Assembly: GCF_047495875.1 (NCBI RefSeq)
Contig: NC_092459.1
Coordinates: 22,491,795-22,555,794 of the forward strand
Length of the DNA stretch: 64,000 nucleotides
Source of the DNA: Pithys albifrons albifrons
Lineage: Eukaryota > Chordata > Aves > Passeriformes > Thamnophilidae
Reading direction: 5' to 3'
The translations under genes and the position numbers were made by a program. Of the stretch, positions 38,248 to 50,140 are shown one piece after another. The notes below the pieces were generated by a model that worked only from the letters and a program-made list of their open reading frames with translations, had not been told where the DNA came from and made no database searches. Each line of letters opens with the position of its first letter. The first letter of the stretch is position 1.

Positions 38248-38358
38248 ATTGCTGCAAATTCCTGGGGAAAATCTTGGGGAGAAAATGGTTATTTTAGGAT
38301 TCTACGTGGACAAAATGAGTGTGATATTGAGAAGCTGATTTTAGCTACTTTGGGATAG
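38248..38358 (+). CDS. TINAG: TINAG exon j: terminal coding exon with active-site Asn
   Basis: Begins in phase 0 with [20 protein letters not shown] and continues [16 protein letters not shown] then TAG (38356-38358). The catalytic-type Asn of NSWGKSWG is codon AAT at 38257-38259. The extra Cys in NECDIE and the ending ATLG are visible. Mammalian TINAG, as I remember it, carries on for about ten more residues, so the bird protein seems to have a shorter tail. Confidence 0.96.
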   Translation: MAANSWGKSWGENGYFRILRGQNECDIEKLILATLG

Positions 38359-38455
38359 CCATAGTCTATCTGTACCATACTCTGATGTATCTATTTTTTC
38401 TATTGTTGCATATTGAGTCCTTCTGGAGAAATAAAATGTCTTCTCTGTAAGTTAC
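38359..38455 (+). terminator. TINAG: TINAG 3' untranslated region and polyadenylation signal
   Basis: AATAAA at 38430-38435, 72 nt after the stop codon, followed by a TGTCTTCTCTGT GT/U-rich stretch suited to cleavage. This suggests a very short 3' UTR. Later signals, such as AATAAA near 38679, could be used as well. Confidence 0.7.
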
Positions 38456-39673
38456 CTTTCTATTAGCACTTACTAGGTCTTCCTGACATGAACACGCTGC
38501 AGACATCACAGCACCCTTCAATCTCATCTGGTACAAACAGCCTTTTATACTAAAAGCATGTTGTATCCAGTACTAAAGAAAACCTTGACGTCTCACAGAG
38601 CAGGAAGTTCCCTCCTCTGTTCTTTACATCTCATCACTATGCTGTTATATTACTAATGTATGATTGAATAGTACCTGAAATAAATGGAGTTACATTGTTA
38701 GTCACAAATCACTTCAGAAATATTATGGGCTCTCCAAACAAAATTGGCTCAGACAGTTCATGGTCATCCTGGATAATAAATTCCAAAGAAATATCAAGAG
38801 AGTTCTGGTCCTGTAGCTGAAGAATTATGTTCTATCCTCTTACTTACAACTAAGTCGGTAAGTTATATCTATGTATCAATATCTCTTCCAGGAAATTATT
38901 TTTTCCCAGTAAATCCCACAAAGTTGATGTATTCAGAGTAATATAAAGTTAACTTGCAGTGAAACAGTGTGTTCCTATTCCCATAACCCTAACCAAAACT
39001 GTACAATTTAAATATTTTTAAAAATTAAAATAAAGAGGAAATGTAATTTTTCCTCAGTTCAGTCTAGACTAGACTAATTCCTAATTGCTTGCCTTCCACT
39101 CCCTGTTTAACTGGGGAACAGGCATGTGTGACCATTGTGAAAAACCTGTTTCCAATAGATAGAGATGAAAAAGACATTCTGTTGTTTGTCTCCATTGACA
39201 TATCTGTAGTGCAGACACAGTTTCTGGTGTTGATCATCAGGATCCCTAGTGCAGATGAGACTCCCAGAAACTCTTTCTATAGCTGCTTCTGTCTATAGAA
39301 ACAGCTTTCTAGCATACATCCCTCCTACAAGCACTACTGCAAATCTTGGCAGGCTTGAGGACTGTTTTGCCCATTTGTTAACTGAAATACAGATATTGGA
39401 ACTATTGATACAAGAAAAAATTAACTACTTCTACCCCTTTGAGTTTCAATTAATCCAAAGACCAGATGTCAACAGGAGTAATCAGTCATAAAATTATCTA
39501 TGAAAGAAAACATATATGTGAAATAGATGAGGCAAAACCACTGCCATGAAATTTCAGTGAACAAAGAATTATGAGAACCACCTTCAGTGTCTTTAATAGA
39601 AAATAATCATTCCTTCTAGAAAATTAAGAACTTGATTTCTAATGTCATCAGCAAGTTCCCTCAAGAACTGCTG
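38456..39673. other. Intergenic sequence
   Basis: AT-rich sequence directly downstream of TINAG; no gene or clear repeat recognised. It could include an extended 3' UTR. Confidence 0.5.
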
Positions 39674-39678
39674 ATGAC

Positions 39679-40396
39679 TGTGCTGGTTTAAAGGCAAACC
39701 AGCAGGAGAAATTAATGCAACTCAAAAGAGATTGTAAGTCAGAATTAAAATTCATTAAAAATGCTACAATAAATACAATGATTCAAAGAAAAATTTGTCT
39801 TAACCCACAAAAAACAGAGGTATAACCCAGCACCCTGGAGCACAAACAGAATGGTGTATATTAGCCCCCGTGGTGAGCCCCACATGGTCCCTCAGAGTCC
39901 AAAGTAAAAGGGAAGGAAAACCTGTTTGTGAGGATGACAGTTGCAGTCCTTTCAAGGTTCTAGTCCTCCTCTGGATCTGACTGGTACCAGAAGTCCCCAA
40001 ACCCCATGATTTTATTTGCTTAGGTTCAGGTGGGAATGCCCAGTACCTCCTCCAGGGCGGGGAGTTCCACAATGGGTGATCTGACTCTGTGAGTCATGGG
40101 ATATTTTTGGACTCCTTGATCACCCCTTAGCAGACTGGCCCCTCAGGCTCAGTGTGAAGGTGCTAATGAATCCCTAGAGGTGAGTTATCACACCTGAGTC
40201 ATTGGTGTGAAGACTCTGTCTTGCAGGGTTCTCTAACACCCAGCCTGTAGCCTGAAGGGTCATGTTTGCCCTGGGCAGCTGCTGCAAATGATCCATTATT
40301 AACAGTTCATTAGAAATGACAAAAAGGTTGTAGAATACACAGTTTTGGCTATACCCACACAGTGATAAGCTGGTCCTGGCTGCTCTAACTAGGACA
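39679..40396 (-). mobile_element. Solo LTR, family 2 (TGTGCTGG ... AGGACA)
   Basis: 718 bp with ATGAC directly repeated at both borders (39674-39678 and 40397-40401). Internal blocks are shared with the LTR at 54114: GAGGTATAACCC, GGAGCACAAAC-like, AGTCCAAAG, GGTGTGAAGGTGCTAATGA-like, GGGCAGCTG and TACACAG followed by CCCACACAGTG. Compared with that copy it has an extra segment at about 40170-40255. The strand is provisional, based on CCAGCACA as the likely 3' terminus. No internal retroviral sequence adjoins. Confidence 0.85.
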
Positions 40397-40401
40397 ATGA
40401 C

Positions 40402-43400
40402 ATACAATAAACACCCTAGCTAATAAAATAACATCTCTTAAAATAAAGGGAGACAATTTGCATTGCATTCCTACTGAGGAGCTATTATTAAAATGTTAGT
40501 ACCACAATGCTGCACAACAAACTTCTGTGGCCTTTGGTGTCATATAGTAAACTGAAAGTAGACAAAAGAAGCCTTTATCACTTGAAATTTGTAGTGAATT
40601 GTAACACAAGCAATTTTAGCTGCCATAAGTGCTCCAGGAGAAGTAACTCTTCTAGTTTTAGTGTGCTAAAGCAATACTTGAGAGGAACTTGTACTGAGCC
40701 ATCCACACGGCTATTTCCTAAACTGATGGGAATCTCAAGATTCCAGAAGAGTAGAATTTAACTTTGGAGTGAATGACACTATAAAAGCATATCCAGTAAA
40801 CTTGGTGTTGTTGTTGGTGGTGATTCATTCAACTTCACGTTGGTTTGCACTGTTGTGGTTTTTTTTTTTTTCAGTGGCTGTTGCTTCTCCTGATTTACTT
40901 GTGAGAACTTCCTAAAATCTGGGTTGTAACATTAAGTTTCTTCAGCGAGGAGAAACCTCAAAACTCTTCTCTTAGATATTTACTTGATCAAATGGTCATC
41001 TTGGCTTAAATAAAACACCATATGCAAGTGAAACAAAACCAACCATATCAAAGCAATTGAATGTTCTGAAAAGTAGTGCTGGTTTACCCACCTTCTGGGA
41101 TTAACCTTCTGTTGCTCTACCTTTAGGTTGTTATGTATTTGGGAAATGCCATTTTTTCCAAGTGTATAAAAATAAGCATCTGGCATATTGAAGGTGTGCC
41201 AACCTTGTGGATTCACCATCTAGCACCCATCTCTGCATAGACATGAAATAAACAAATATCTTGAGGCTGTGTGTGGATCAGCTTCTTGCACAGATGTTGA
41301 AGGAACCCATATTTGAAACAATACTGTGAGTGATGTATGTGCTCAATGCCCTTTCCATACTGCCTCAGTATGATAAAGCTGCTGTCTGTGGATAAGTGAC
41401 AGTACTTGGAATTAAAAGCCAAACAAACATATCTGCGTCTAGAAGCCAAATTGCTCTTTAAAAGCAGCCTTGATTCAGTGGCAGATATTGTGATACTATT
41501 CAGAGCACAAGTGAAGGGTCTTTTGCTAGTGCAGGTCTTCTCACAGGGTTGAAGAGATATTGATGCCTGGGAGCCACCAGTGGCTCTGCCTTACATAGAC
41601 TACCTGAAGACAGATTTTTAAATATCAGAAGGGCCTTAATTTCTTCCAGTTCATTATTTGGTTGGAGTATGAGGAAACTTGCTCTTTATTAAGGTGTCAC
41701 CTCTTTCATTTCTCTCAATTTTTTTGACCTCTCCATCACTAATACTCAGCTATGCCTGCTAGCATGGACTGAAATTATCATCTAGCCCGGAGCTTTTTCC
41801 TGACTGAATATAAAGGAATGATATGTGGCTCAGGTTAATTCAATAGAGAGCTCACCAGGTTTAAAAACACTGATATTACTGATGGTCTGTGGGAAATGCA
41901 GAAAGGAAGAGAAATTACAGGAAGGGAAGACAATGCAGGAATAATAGAATAATAAAAGGAAATTTCCTTTTCCATAAAATCAGAAAGGTAACATTTTTAT
42001 AACAAGCAAAAAATAAATGTCCACTTAGATTACACGTAACAATATGCTCTGTTAACAACAGGATATATCAAGTTTTGAACAGATGTCAGTCTGATGGAGA
42101 AATGTTAAATCTGGGTCTAGCTAGAGGAATCTATGCCTTGCAACCTGGGACCTGACAGTATTCTAGCCCATAGAAAACTTCCTGTCTAAATTCCTACATA
42201 TTTAGAAACAGTTTTAGACATAACTCTGAATAGAAATAGCTATGAACTTGGGGACAGTTTGAATCTTCCCAATATTAACTGAGCAGAACAGGTGCCGTTT
42301 CCAGTTTGTATTGATTATTTAGGGTTTTCCCACAATCAGATCCTAAATGTTACTGATAGTATCTAATAGATGAAGACTGTTAAAACCATTTGAGATGGCT
42401 TTAAGTGAAAAAAAATTTAAAATTAAAATGGCTAACCAGCAAATAAAGGAACACAGTTATTTTCACATTATTTTTACCTTTTTTGCTACCCTATTATTAG
42501 GGAAACATCATCTATTTGACAAATGATAGTAAATCCCACTCCAAAGATGTCCATGGAAAGCATTATCAATATCCTTTAGTAAGTATTTTGAGTGAGTAAT
42601 TTGTTTACATGGGGGTGCCTGGTAATTGCTGAATTCCTGAAGGCTTGCTAACAAGACTGAGTCACAGGCAGCTGCCTTTACACCTGGCCCCAGTTGGAGA
42701 TGTTAAGGGTGCCAAAAGGCAGAAAAAACTCCCTTCCTTCTTGCTAGCGATCACTGCACACAACATGACAAGACCAGCTTTCCCCTGCTGTTGGAGTTTG
42801 CTCATTACCATTAGGAAGTCTGAAAAACTGATGACATTTGCCAAATAGGGATTTTCATTTCATTTTACTATTTCAGAATCATGCATGATGAAAATGCTTT
42901 AACACAGCCATACTCATCTATTAAAGCACAGTATGTGTGTACTCCTGCTAAAATTAGTTGAGAAAAGAGAAGCATTTGAACATCTTACCTAATGAGCACA
43001 ATTGCTCAAAAATAAAAAGCTGAAGGCAGCCAGGCTGTAAAATTAGGTAGGGAAAGATTTACCAATGTTTATTTAAACACTTCAGAGAAGCAGGGCATTA
43101 GTAATCCTCCTGAATCCTGTCTTCAGAGAAATGAGAAGCCCCTGTACCAGTGCTGCCCTGAAGACTGGCTCATTACTGATTAACAACAAAAACAGTTGCA
43201 AGGTTTGGTTCAAATATTGAGGGACTAGATATCACCAGCACAGAGTTTTTTTCTACCCTGCCATTAGCTGGGGGATGTAATATGTGGCTTGGATTTTGTC
43301 TATCTGTTGATTGCTGCCTGTACCTTTCCTGAGGAGGCTATGGTTAGGAAAAAAAAAAGATTTTTAGGGTTGTTGCTTTGTCCTCGATGCCCAGAGTGAG

Positions 43401-43940
43401 ATTCCTCATGGAGAGCTTCCCCTGGGCACGGTGAGCTTAGGGAGGCTTCATGGCTTCAAGCTGACAGCCAGAACTGGGACTTGAAGCTGCAAAGCTTTAT
43501 GTGTAGCTTAGTACAACAAATTACGTGTTTTATGGGACTGCAACCTAAAACAGGAGGAAAGAGAGTTCCAAGGAACATAAGGAACTTGCACCTGGAACAG
43601 GGACTGGACAAGCCCTGAGATGAATGACAAGGAAACTATTTTCTTGTTGTTTCAGGGATCAAGGAAAGTTGCCAGACTAAGAGCAAGCCTGAAGATAATG
43701 AGCAACACTTCTAGAAATCAGAATTAGAGAGAGATATGTTTGTAAATCTCTTTAGCTTAATGTTTTACCAGAGATGTGATGGGAGCTTGCACTTAATGCT
43801 GCACCTTCCATTTGAAAACAATTTCCTATGTGAACAAATTACTTACATTTTTGCACCCATTTCTCAATGCAAGGATCAAGCCTTTAGCAGGAAGGAGACT
43901 GTGTCTTTGCCTGAGTTAAGAGCAAATTGTAACCATTAAC
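40402..43940. other. Intergenic sequence
   Basis: 3.5 kb with no gene recognised. Short low-complexity runs include a (TTG)n patch near 40807 and a T-run at 40859-40871. No clear transposon. Confidence 0.5.
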
Positions 43941-43949
43941 CTAACCCTG

Positions 43950-44275
43950 CCAAATCCATAACATAACATATGCCCCTAAGTGCCATATCTACAGATTGTT
44001 TAAATACTTCCAGGGATGGTGACTCAACCACTTCCAAACTTGACATTCCTTTCGGTGAAGAAATTATTCCTAATATTCAATATAAATCTCCCCTGGCAAA
44101 ACTTGGGGTCATTTCCTCCTGTTCTATCCCTTCTTATCTGGGAGAACAAACCAACCTCCACCTTGCGATGAGGTGCCCCTTGAGCATCCTTTTCCTCAGG
44201 CTAAACAACATAATTTCCCTTATAAGACTTAGACTCCAGCCAAACGGCTTCTCTTCATCAAGAAATGTGAAAGCA
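43950..44275 (-). mobile_element. CR1 LINE 3' fragment
   Basis: Inverse-orientation CR1 3' end: CCAGGGATGGTGACTCAACC, then GGTGAAGAAATTATTCCTAA, CTCCCCTGGCAAAACTTGGGG and a later CTTTTCCTCAGGCTAAACAAC. Diverged and truncated. The right end is interrupted by or adjoins the LTR starting at 44287. Confidence 0.85.
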
Positions 44276-44286
44276 GTGAAACTGGA

Positions 44287-45206
44287 TGTTAAAGGTTCAA
44301 ACAAAGGATGGTGGTGTTGAGAGGAGTCCCTCAGAGAATTTTTCTCATTCTACCAACACAAAGGTTTGGGCGTTTAAGTGCCAGGACTGAGGACAAAAAA
44401 GTGGCTGATGACTTCATATTCCAACTGAATGGTGGGGTGGAAGGGAGAAACAGAACCCCAGCACCTGGGGGTGGGAGAGGTTTTTCTCCTGTGTGCTGGC
44501 TCGACTTTCGGTTTTGGGCTGCTGCAGGAAAAGAGCCACTATTTGCTAAGTTGATAAGGGCTTTTCCTGACTCTGCTCCTTGCCTTCCCCCCTCTATCTC
44601 TGGGCACCCTGAACTTCAGAGAGAGAGGGGGGGTGGGGGGTGGGGGTGGTGTCACAGCTGCTTCAGGACATACTGCAGACCTTTTCTTCCTGGGGACTGA
44701 CATGGACTGCAAGGAGATTCCTGGGAATTATCACCACACCTCAACTCCCAGCTTTTCCTTCTTTTTGAACAAAGGACAAGGAGAGAGAGAGTCTGCTTTT
44801 CCCCCATGAGAAAGGCTCCCTCCTGCACCACATGAGTTGTTCACCCCCTTGTCTCTGCCTCATTGTGAAAAGACTGAGAATGCACCTTGCAGCCAGCCGA
44901 GGTGTGACACTGAGAGTGTCCATAAATATACTGCACCACAAGCAATCTACAGGGGATGGGGGAGGGAGGTTGTTTTTTTTTTTTTTTTTGGTGCTGGGGG
45001 AGTAGTTTGCTCTGGTCTGTTTACACTTATACCTATATCTACATATATATATCTATATATAGTAGTTAAGAACAGTTATCCTTCTTATATCCATTTTCTA
45101 ATTAAAGTTCCTTTTTTAAAAATTTAATAAGAGGTGATGTGGTTATTGAGGAGGAATCCTCTCCTCTGGTTTCGGTAAACATTTTGGTTTCCCTTAAACT
45201 AAGACA
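44287..45206 (+). mobile_element. Solo LTR, family 3 (TGTTAAAGG ... AACTAAGACA)
   Basis: 920 bp from TGTTAAAGGTTCAAAC to CCCTTAAACTAAGACA. A 4-bp repeat TGGA flanks both ends (44283-44286 and 45207-45210), and 4 bp is typical of ERV1-type integration. The 3' part has TCCATAAATATACTGC, a long T-run at 44971-44989, AATTAAAG and a CTCTCCTCTGGTTTCGG tail. It was inserted at the edge of a CR1 fragment. The left border rests mainly on the short repeat. Confidence 0.55.
44627..44649 (+). other. G-quadruplex-prone G-run cluster
   Basis: Runs of 7, 6, 5 and 2 G separated by single T, preceded by a (GA)n stretch. Single-base loops favour a stable four-stranded structure. It lies inside the family-3 LTR. 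Confidence 0.7.
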
Positions 45207-45210
45207 TGGA

Positions 45211-46432
45211 CAATCAAGGTTTTAGAACCTGCATTTGTCTTATTTTTCACTCTACACAAGACGTTTTGAAAAAGTATTCTGTACTCCTAACTTGCATGAA
45301 AAACTGTATTAAAAGTGCAACATCAACAGAGCCCCAATTGCTGAAGTTTTTGGAAGTCTTAATGTTAGAAGAAAAGGTGGAAGAAGAGGGAAGGGTCGAA
45401 GTGGTTTAATAATTCTTTTTTGTTTCCATCAGGTCTGGAAGTAAAAACCAATTGTACTTCTGTCTTGGAAAAACTCAGCAAGTTTTGCTGTGCTTCATTT
45501 CATTCTAAAGCAAAAATTAAGGCCATACTTACAGATTTTACTGCAAATCTGGGCCAATCTTTGACAAAGCCCAGAGCAATAGTATGCTTCTACTGCAACG
45601 TGGATTGCATAGGATCTTGAAATGATTCTATTCCACCCAGAACCTCACCCCTTTGATTTCCTTCTTGGAAAACTATCCAAACACAAAATGAATGGTAACA
45701 GGAGATTATCACAGCTGCACTGAAGGAATGCAGCAGAATGAAAATTAAAAATAAAAAAAACAGGCAGCATCTTTGATGTCCAGGGAATATAGATCCTTCC
45801 AAGTCTTATACAATGCTGCAAACAAACAATACTACAACACTATGGTGGTGGCTGCCCTAGTGACATTCCCAAGGCAAATTATCACATAATGATTCCTCCA
45901 GTGAAAAAAGATGGAGGGAAAAAACCCCACAACTAGTCATTCATTTTTTTCAAACCCTGAAGAATTAATAATTCCATTAAACAGGATAATTTCATGTCTT
46001 GAGTGAATTTTTGAGGAACAGATGGCATTTCACTAATTGTCTAGTTTTAATGGGGATTTTCATTCACTGTTCTGATGCTTCTCTATCTGCTCGTGGTGTG
46101 CTACGTCTTAATGTGTTTGCATTTCTTGTATTACCCTAGTCATTACTGACACGTTCTTGTTTGGAACACTTAAAGTGATATTTAAATAAGGTTGCAGGCA
46201 AGCCATCTGTGTACACTTGGAAAATTGTGCTCCCATAAGTTTCCATGGTGTTTTGGAAAGTGTGCTGGAATTTACTTCAGGACACCAGAAGAACAAGAAA
46301 TTTAATATAATTCCTGTGTACTGAATTTTCTTAATGAACAGACCACACAAATGGTAATAGTAGAAAGGGAAAGAATACAAATGGGCAAAGCGCCAGCTTT
46401 GATTTTGGTCTGATTCTGTTCCACTCTTCTTT
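45211..46432. other. Intergenic sequence
   Basis: No gene or repeat recognised between the family-3 LTR and the CR1 at 46433. Confidence 0.5.
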
Positions 46433-47345
46433 CAGAGAATTATAAACTTTGCAAGAGACCTTTAAGATCATCAAGTTCTACCGTCAACACAGCACTATCA
46501 CTGTAACCCCTTGTCATAGGTTTACCTAAGTGGGCCTAAATTTAGGCTTTAAATCTAGAAGTGGGCCTGGAGCTGTCAGCTGACTGGAGTCATGCTGGGC
46601 TAGCAGCTGACAGCTTCTAGCCAGTAGTATTGTATTCTATACCAGATTACAACATCCTTTCCAAAGAGGATAAGCACCAGTGTAGGAGCGGCTTGGGGCA
46701 GTTGCTTCATGGCTGTGGTTCCTGAGATGGTGTGCTGTGCTATGCTGAGAGAGATGGGGGAGCCCTGGACCCACAGCATCGGCTCACCACCATACAACCC
46801 TAGGGAAGTAAAATGTTTGTTCTTGGGTCTGCCTTTCTGGAGATTAAGTCTTCAAAGGTGTTTGGGGTTAAAATTGTATGATTTGTAGTTCACTGGAAGG
46901 TGAAAGATTATGCCTTGCTGTTTTTAACTTGTGTAAGGATGTATCTGCACTTCTTTCTAGTCCTCTCTTTCTGTTCTGTAAAATATAAGTAGTTTTAGCA
47001 TAAATGTAGTTTGAGGGTTTTTTCCCTTCCCTCTTTTTTTTCCCTTTGGTGGGCAGAAGATAGCTTTTCTTTCTGTACTTGGGGGGGGGTTGGCAGTTAG
47101 CTAACTCAAACCAATACACTCCTAAACCCCTAAACCATATCACAGAGCCAGACGTAGACAATTCTTAAACACCTCCAGAGGTGACCCCACCACCCTGGGC
47201 AACCTATTCTAATGCCTGACCACTCTAATAGTGAATATTTTGTTTTCTAACACCTAATCTCAATCTCGCATCTCTCATCTTAAGGCCTGTTTCTCTATTC
47301 TTCCCACTCCATTACAACTTCCTTTTAGATAGTTGTAAAGAACAA
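46433..47345 (-). mobile_element. CR1 LINE 3' fragment split by an LTR
   Basis: Left piece 46433-46511 reads AGAGAATTATAAACTTTGCAAG, then CACAGCACTATCACTGTAACC. The right piece, from 47119, continues CTAAACCATATCACAGAGCCAG, ACACCTCCAGAGGTGACCCC and CCTGACCACTCTAATAGTG. Together they are one inverted CR1 3' end, interrupted at its ACCCCT by the LTR 46512-47118. Confidence 0.9.
46512..47118 (+). mobile_element. Solo LTR, family 1, nested in CR1
   Basis: Begins TGTCATAGGTTTACCTAAG and ends CTCAAACCAATACA, parallel to the complete element's LTR ends. Flanks are CCCCT (46507-46511) and CTCCT (47119-47123), a 4-of-5 match that is likely a decayed duplication. Diverged from the young copies; contains a 10-G run near 47083. 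Confidence 0.85.
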
Positions 47346-47835
47346 TGACAACTCCCTTGAGCCTGTGTTCACATGTGTAAGCACAGCTCTGGAGAGAGCT
47401 GAAGGATGTTTGGGATGTGAGTCTTGCAGAAAACAAACATGGATCACACATGACAATAGATGCAACACATGTGTGCATCTCTGAGTGAGTGGATATGAGC
47501 TTCTGGATAAATAGACAGTTTTTCTTCAGGAGAGCTTCAAATCACAATGTCAGGAAATTCAGTTGTTCAGGGTGTTCAAGATATTCAGAACTGGACAAAT
47601 CTCAGGGAAGAGAATGAATATCTGTACAGAACAAGTGAATTTGCTTTGCTGAGAACACTGACAAGGTAGGATGTATAATCACTCTTTCCTATGTTTTTTA
47701 AAAAATACTCATTATACAAGATTTATTTTGTAGCCAAAAAGCAAGACTTTTACTTAGCACACAGAAAGCTCTGCAAAAACATTGCACACTTCAGTATCAG
47801 TGATGATGACCTAATTCATAAAGGAGGAGAAAAGG

Positions 47836-48985
47836 ACAGGCAACCCGGAGGTGATCCTGGTGGAGGTCCCACAGCCCTGTCAGGCACAGGGCCTCGTAGC
47901 ATCCCCTACCAAAAAGAGTACTAGTGTCAGAAATTATACTTCTTCACACCAAAACTGCTCCTGTGAAAGTCATCTGAGGAATAAGAATGCCTTGAGATGG
48001 TTTATTTTTAAAACAGAACATAATGATAGGTATGAACCGTGAAACCTGTGAATTGATATGAAAAATGGGAACAGAATTCTGCTTGACAGCAGGGCAGTCA
48101 TATGAGTTGAGCCACCTGGCAAGTTTTTGTTCCTGAGGACAGAGATTGTATCTTCTGGGTGTGGTCTCTGAAAGCCTTGTGATGTCACAAGGGAGTCATT
48201 CTGACACCCTTGACAACAAGCCTTTTGGAGTAGTGGGTCAGCCCTGAAGGACCACAGTGCTTGGCCTTCTCTGTCATCTCAGGAACAGACATCTGCACGG
48301 GAATAGACAAAGGACCCCCATCCTACAGGGTGCCTACTGAGGGCACAGAGAGAATTTGCTAGATAAGGACACTGGCAGGGCCTGGGGCACATCTGTGCCT
48401 CCCTGGAGAGGATTGAACACTGTCAGTGGAGGCACCAAATTTCTTTCATCAAACCACAGAGTACAAGAAGCTAAACCTGGGGGAGGTCCAGCAACACTCA
48501 GTGCCAAAAACTACAGGAGAAGCTAAGGAGGATGGATCATGATGTGGGCCAAGCTCTAAGTTCTAAACAGGATGTCCTGGTCTCCTTAGGGAGGAGAAGA
48601 AGGCACCGTCTGGCAGGGCGTCGGGTTGCTTTCATTGAACCGCGGGGAACAAGGAGCCGATCCCCACAGAGATCCTCCAGCACTTGGTGCCAAACACTGC
48701 GGGAGAAGCTGAGGAGGATGGAACGTGATGAGGGACAAGCCCTAAGACTCGAATGGGACATCCCAACCTCCTCAGGGTGGAATGAGCACCGTGAGGATGG
48801 TCGCCAGGTTTCTTTCACTGAACCACAGGCAGCAAGGACCTGATCCCCTTGAAGGTCTCGCAATCCTGCTCTGCGCACGGCCTGGTAGCACACCCCAAGA
48901 AGGGTACTACTGTGTGCCCTGCTATTAATGTCAGGAACAAGACTACTTTAGACCAAAACAGCTCCTGCTGATAATTACAAAAATA
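47836..48985. repeat. Complex repeat block with similar borders
   Basis: The left border (47836-47970: GGTGATCCTGGTGGAGGTCC, CAGGGCCTCGTAGCA, AAGAGTACTA, TGTCAG, CCAAAACTGCTCCTG) is repeated in diverged form at 48840-48975 (GATCCCCTTGAAGGTC, CACGGCCTGGTAGCACA, AAGGGTACTACTG, TGTCAGGAAC, CCAAAACAGCTCCTG). Between them lie about 0.9 kb and a tandem array of ~184-bp units. I do not recognise the family. Confidence 0.7.
48410..48843. repeat. ~184-bp imperfect tandem repeat, about 2.5 units
   Basis: The marker CTTTCAT(C/T)(A/G)AACC with a following CA-rich box recurs at 48443, 48629 and 48812, spacings of 186 and 183. Each full unit also holds GGTGCCAAACACTGCGGGAG-like and GAGGATGGAACGTGATGAGG-like blocks. 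The units are open over 103 codons on plus and 118 codons on minus, but no protein motif is seen. Confidence 0.75.
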
Positions 48986-50140
48986 AAGTCAAATCCAGTG
49001 CTCAAGACTGGGGCTAAGAATCTATCCTCCATCACAAAATGCATCTGAAAAATCTAAAGAGACCCTTGCAAGGCCTTTTTAGATTAGGAGGATAACAAGC
49101 ATGAAACCTGAATGCTGGTTTTGTCATCCTATTCCTTATTATATTTGTGCCTATATTGTGTTTCTTATGACCAACTGAGGACATTACCACTTTTTTTCCT
49201 TCTTGCCTTGGTACCAACAACACTAGTGGCTTATTAGAAATTCTCTTGTTCTTCTACATTACCTGTTCCCTCATGTTTTACTTGAAATATCCCCCAGGAT
49301 AACTTCTCCTCTTACTTACCGCTCTTCTCACAAGGTGGCAGTGAAAAGCGAAGTTGATTTACAATTTCTCTGTCTCAGAGGCACTGCCTATAGTGCCAAG
49401 ACTGGTAGCAAGCCTCCAAAAAGCTTATTTTCTTCTCCTTCTTCCTTAGAAACTTTAAAAGTAAGCCTGTGGTATGCCCTGTACAGAACCTCACATTTAA
49501 TACCTGCAGTGGCAGTGCATGCTACGGGCTTTTCAGACCATGTTCAAAGATGACCAAAGTCTGAAAACGGTGGTGTATGAAGAACACTGTTACTTTCAAG
49601 TAAGGCTGGTGCAAAGAGGAGCTTTCTCAAAAGACAAAGGTGATACAGTACATTAACTACTGGACCAAGACAAACTGTATTTAATTTTTGTATTTAACTA
49701 CAGTTGACATCTCCTACGTGCATTCCTTGTGGCACTACCTGACTAGGACCACCACAGAACACAAGCATTAAGATCAAGCTGCCAACTTGCTGGCTCCCAG
49801 CACTGACACAAATTGCAAATTGCTTTCGTTATAAATGGTGACCTGCTGACCAATTGGGAAAATTCTGGTCACAGGCAACACACACTATGAAAACAGAATA
49901 AATGCTTTTAGAGAGATGTTTCACTCACTTCAGCCCTCATGCTTGTGTTTTTCTTGTTAGTTTTCTGTGCTGTCAGAGATAAGTACCCTGATGAAAAAAA
50001 AAGAAGTAGGATTTGAAGGCCTCATGGATGGTCGGCTTCCATTAGCGAACCTGACTCTTCATGAGCATATAGAAACATTCAAACCTTCCCATATAAGACA
50101 AGCTGGAGTTACTTTCTAAGCTTGCAGAGGACTGTTTTGA
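48986..50140. other. Intergenic sequence
   Basis: No gene or clear repeat recognised. Confidence 0.5.

Noticed and set aside
8809..38358. Cathepsin B (CTSB) or TINAGL1 as the identity of the gene
   Set aside because: The nucleophile is Ser, not Cys, ruling out CTSB. The wording NYSQFWGMT, EKSNRLYRC and [18 protein letters not shown] fits TINAG better than TINAGL1.
48532..48893. Overlapping open frames of 103 (plus) and 118 (minus) codons
   Set aside because: They coincide with the ~184-bp tandem repeat, whose GC-rich units keep both strands open. No protein family was recognised.
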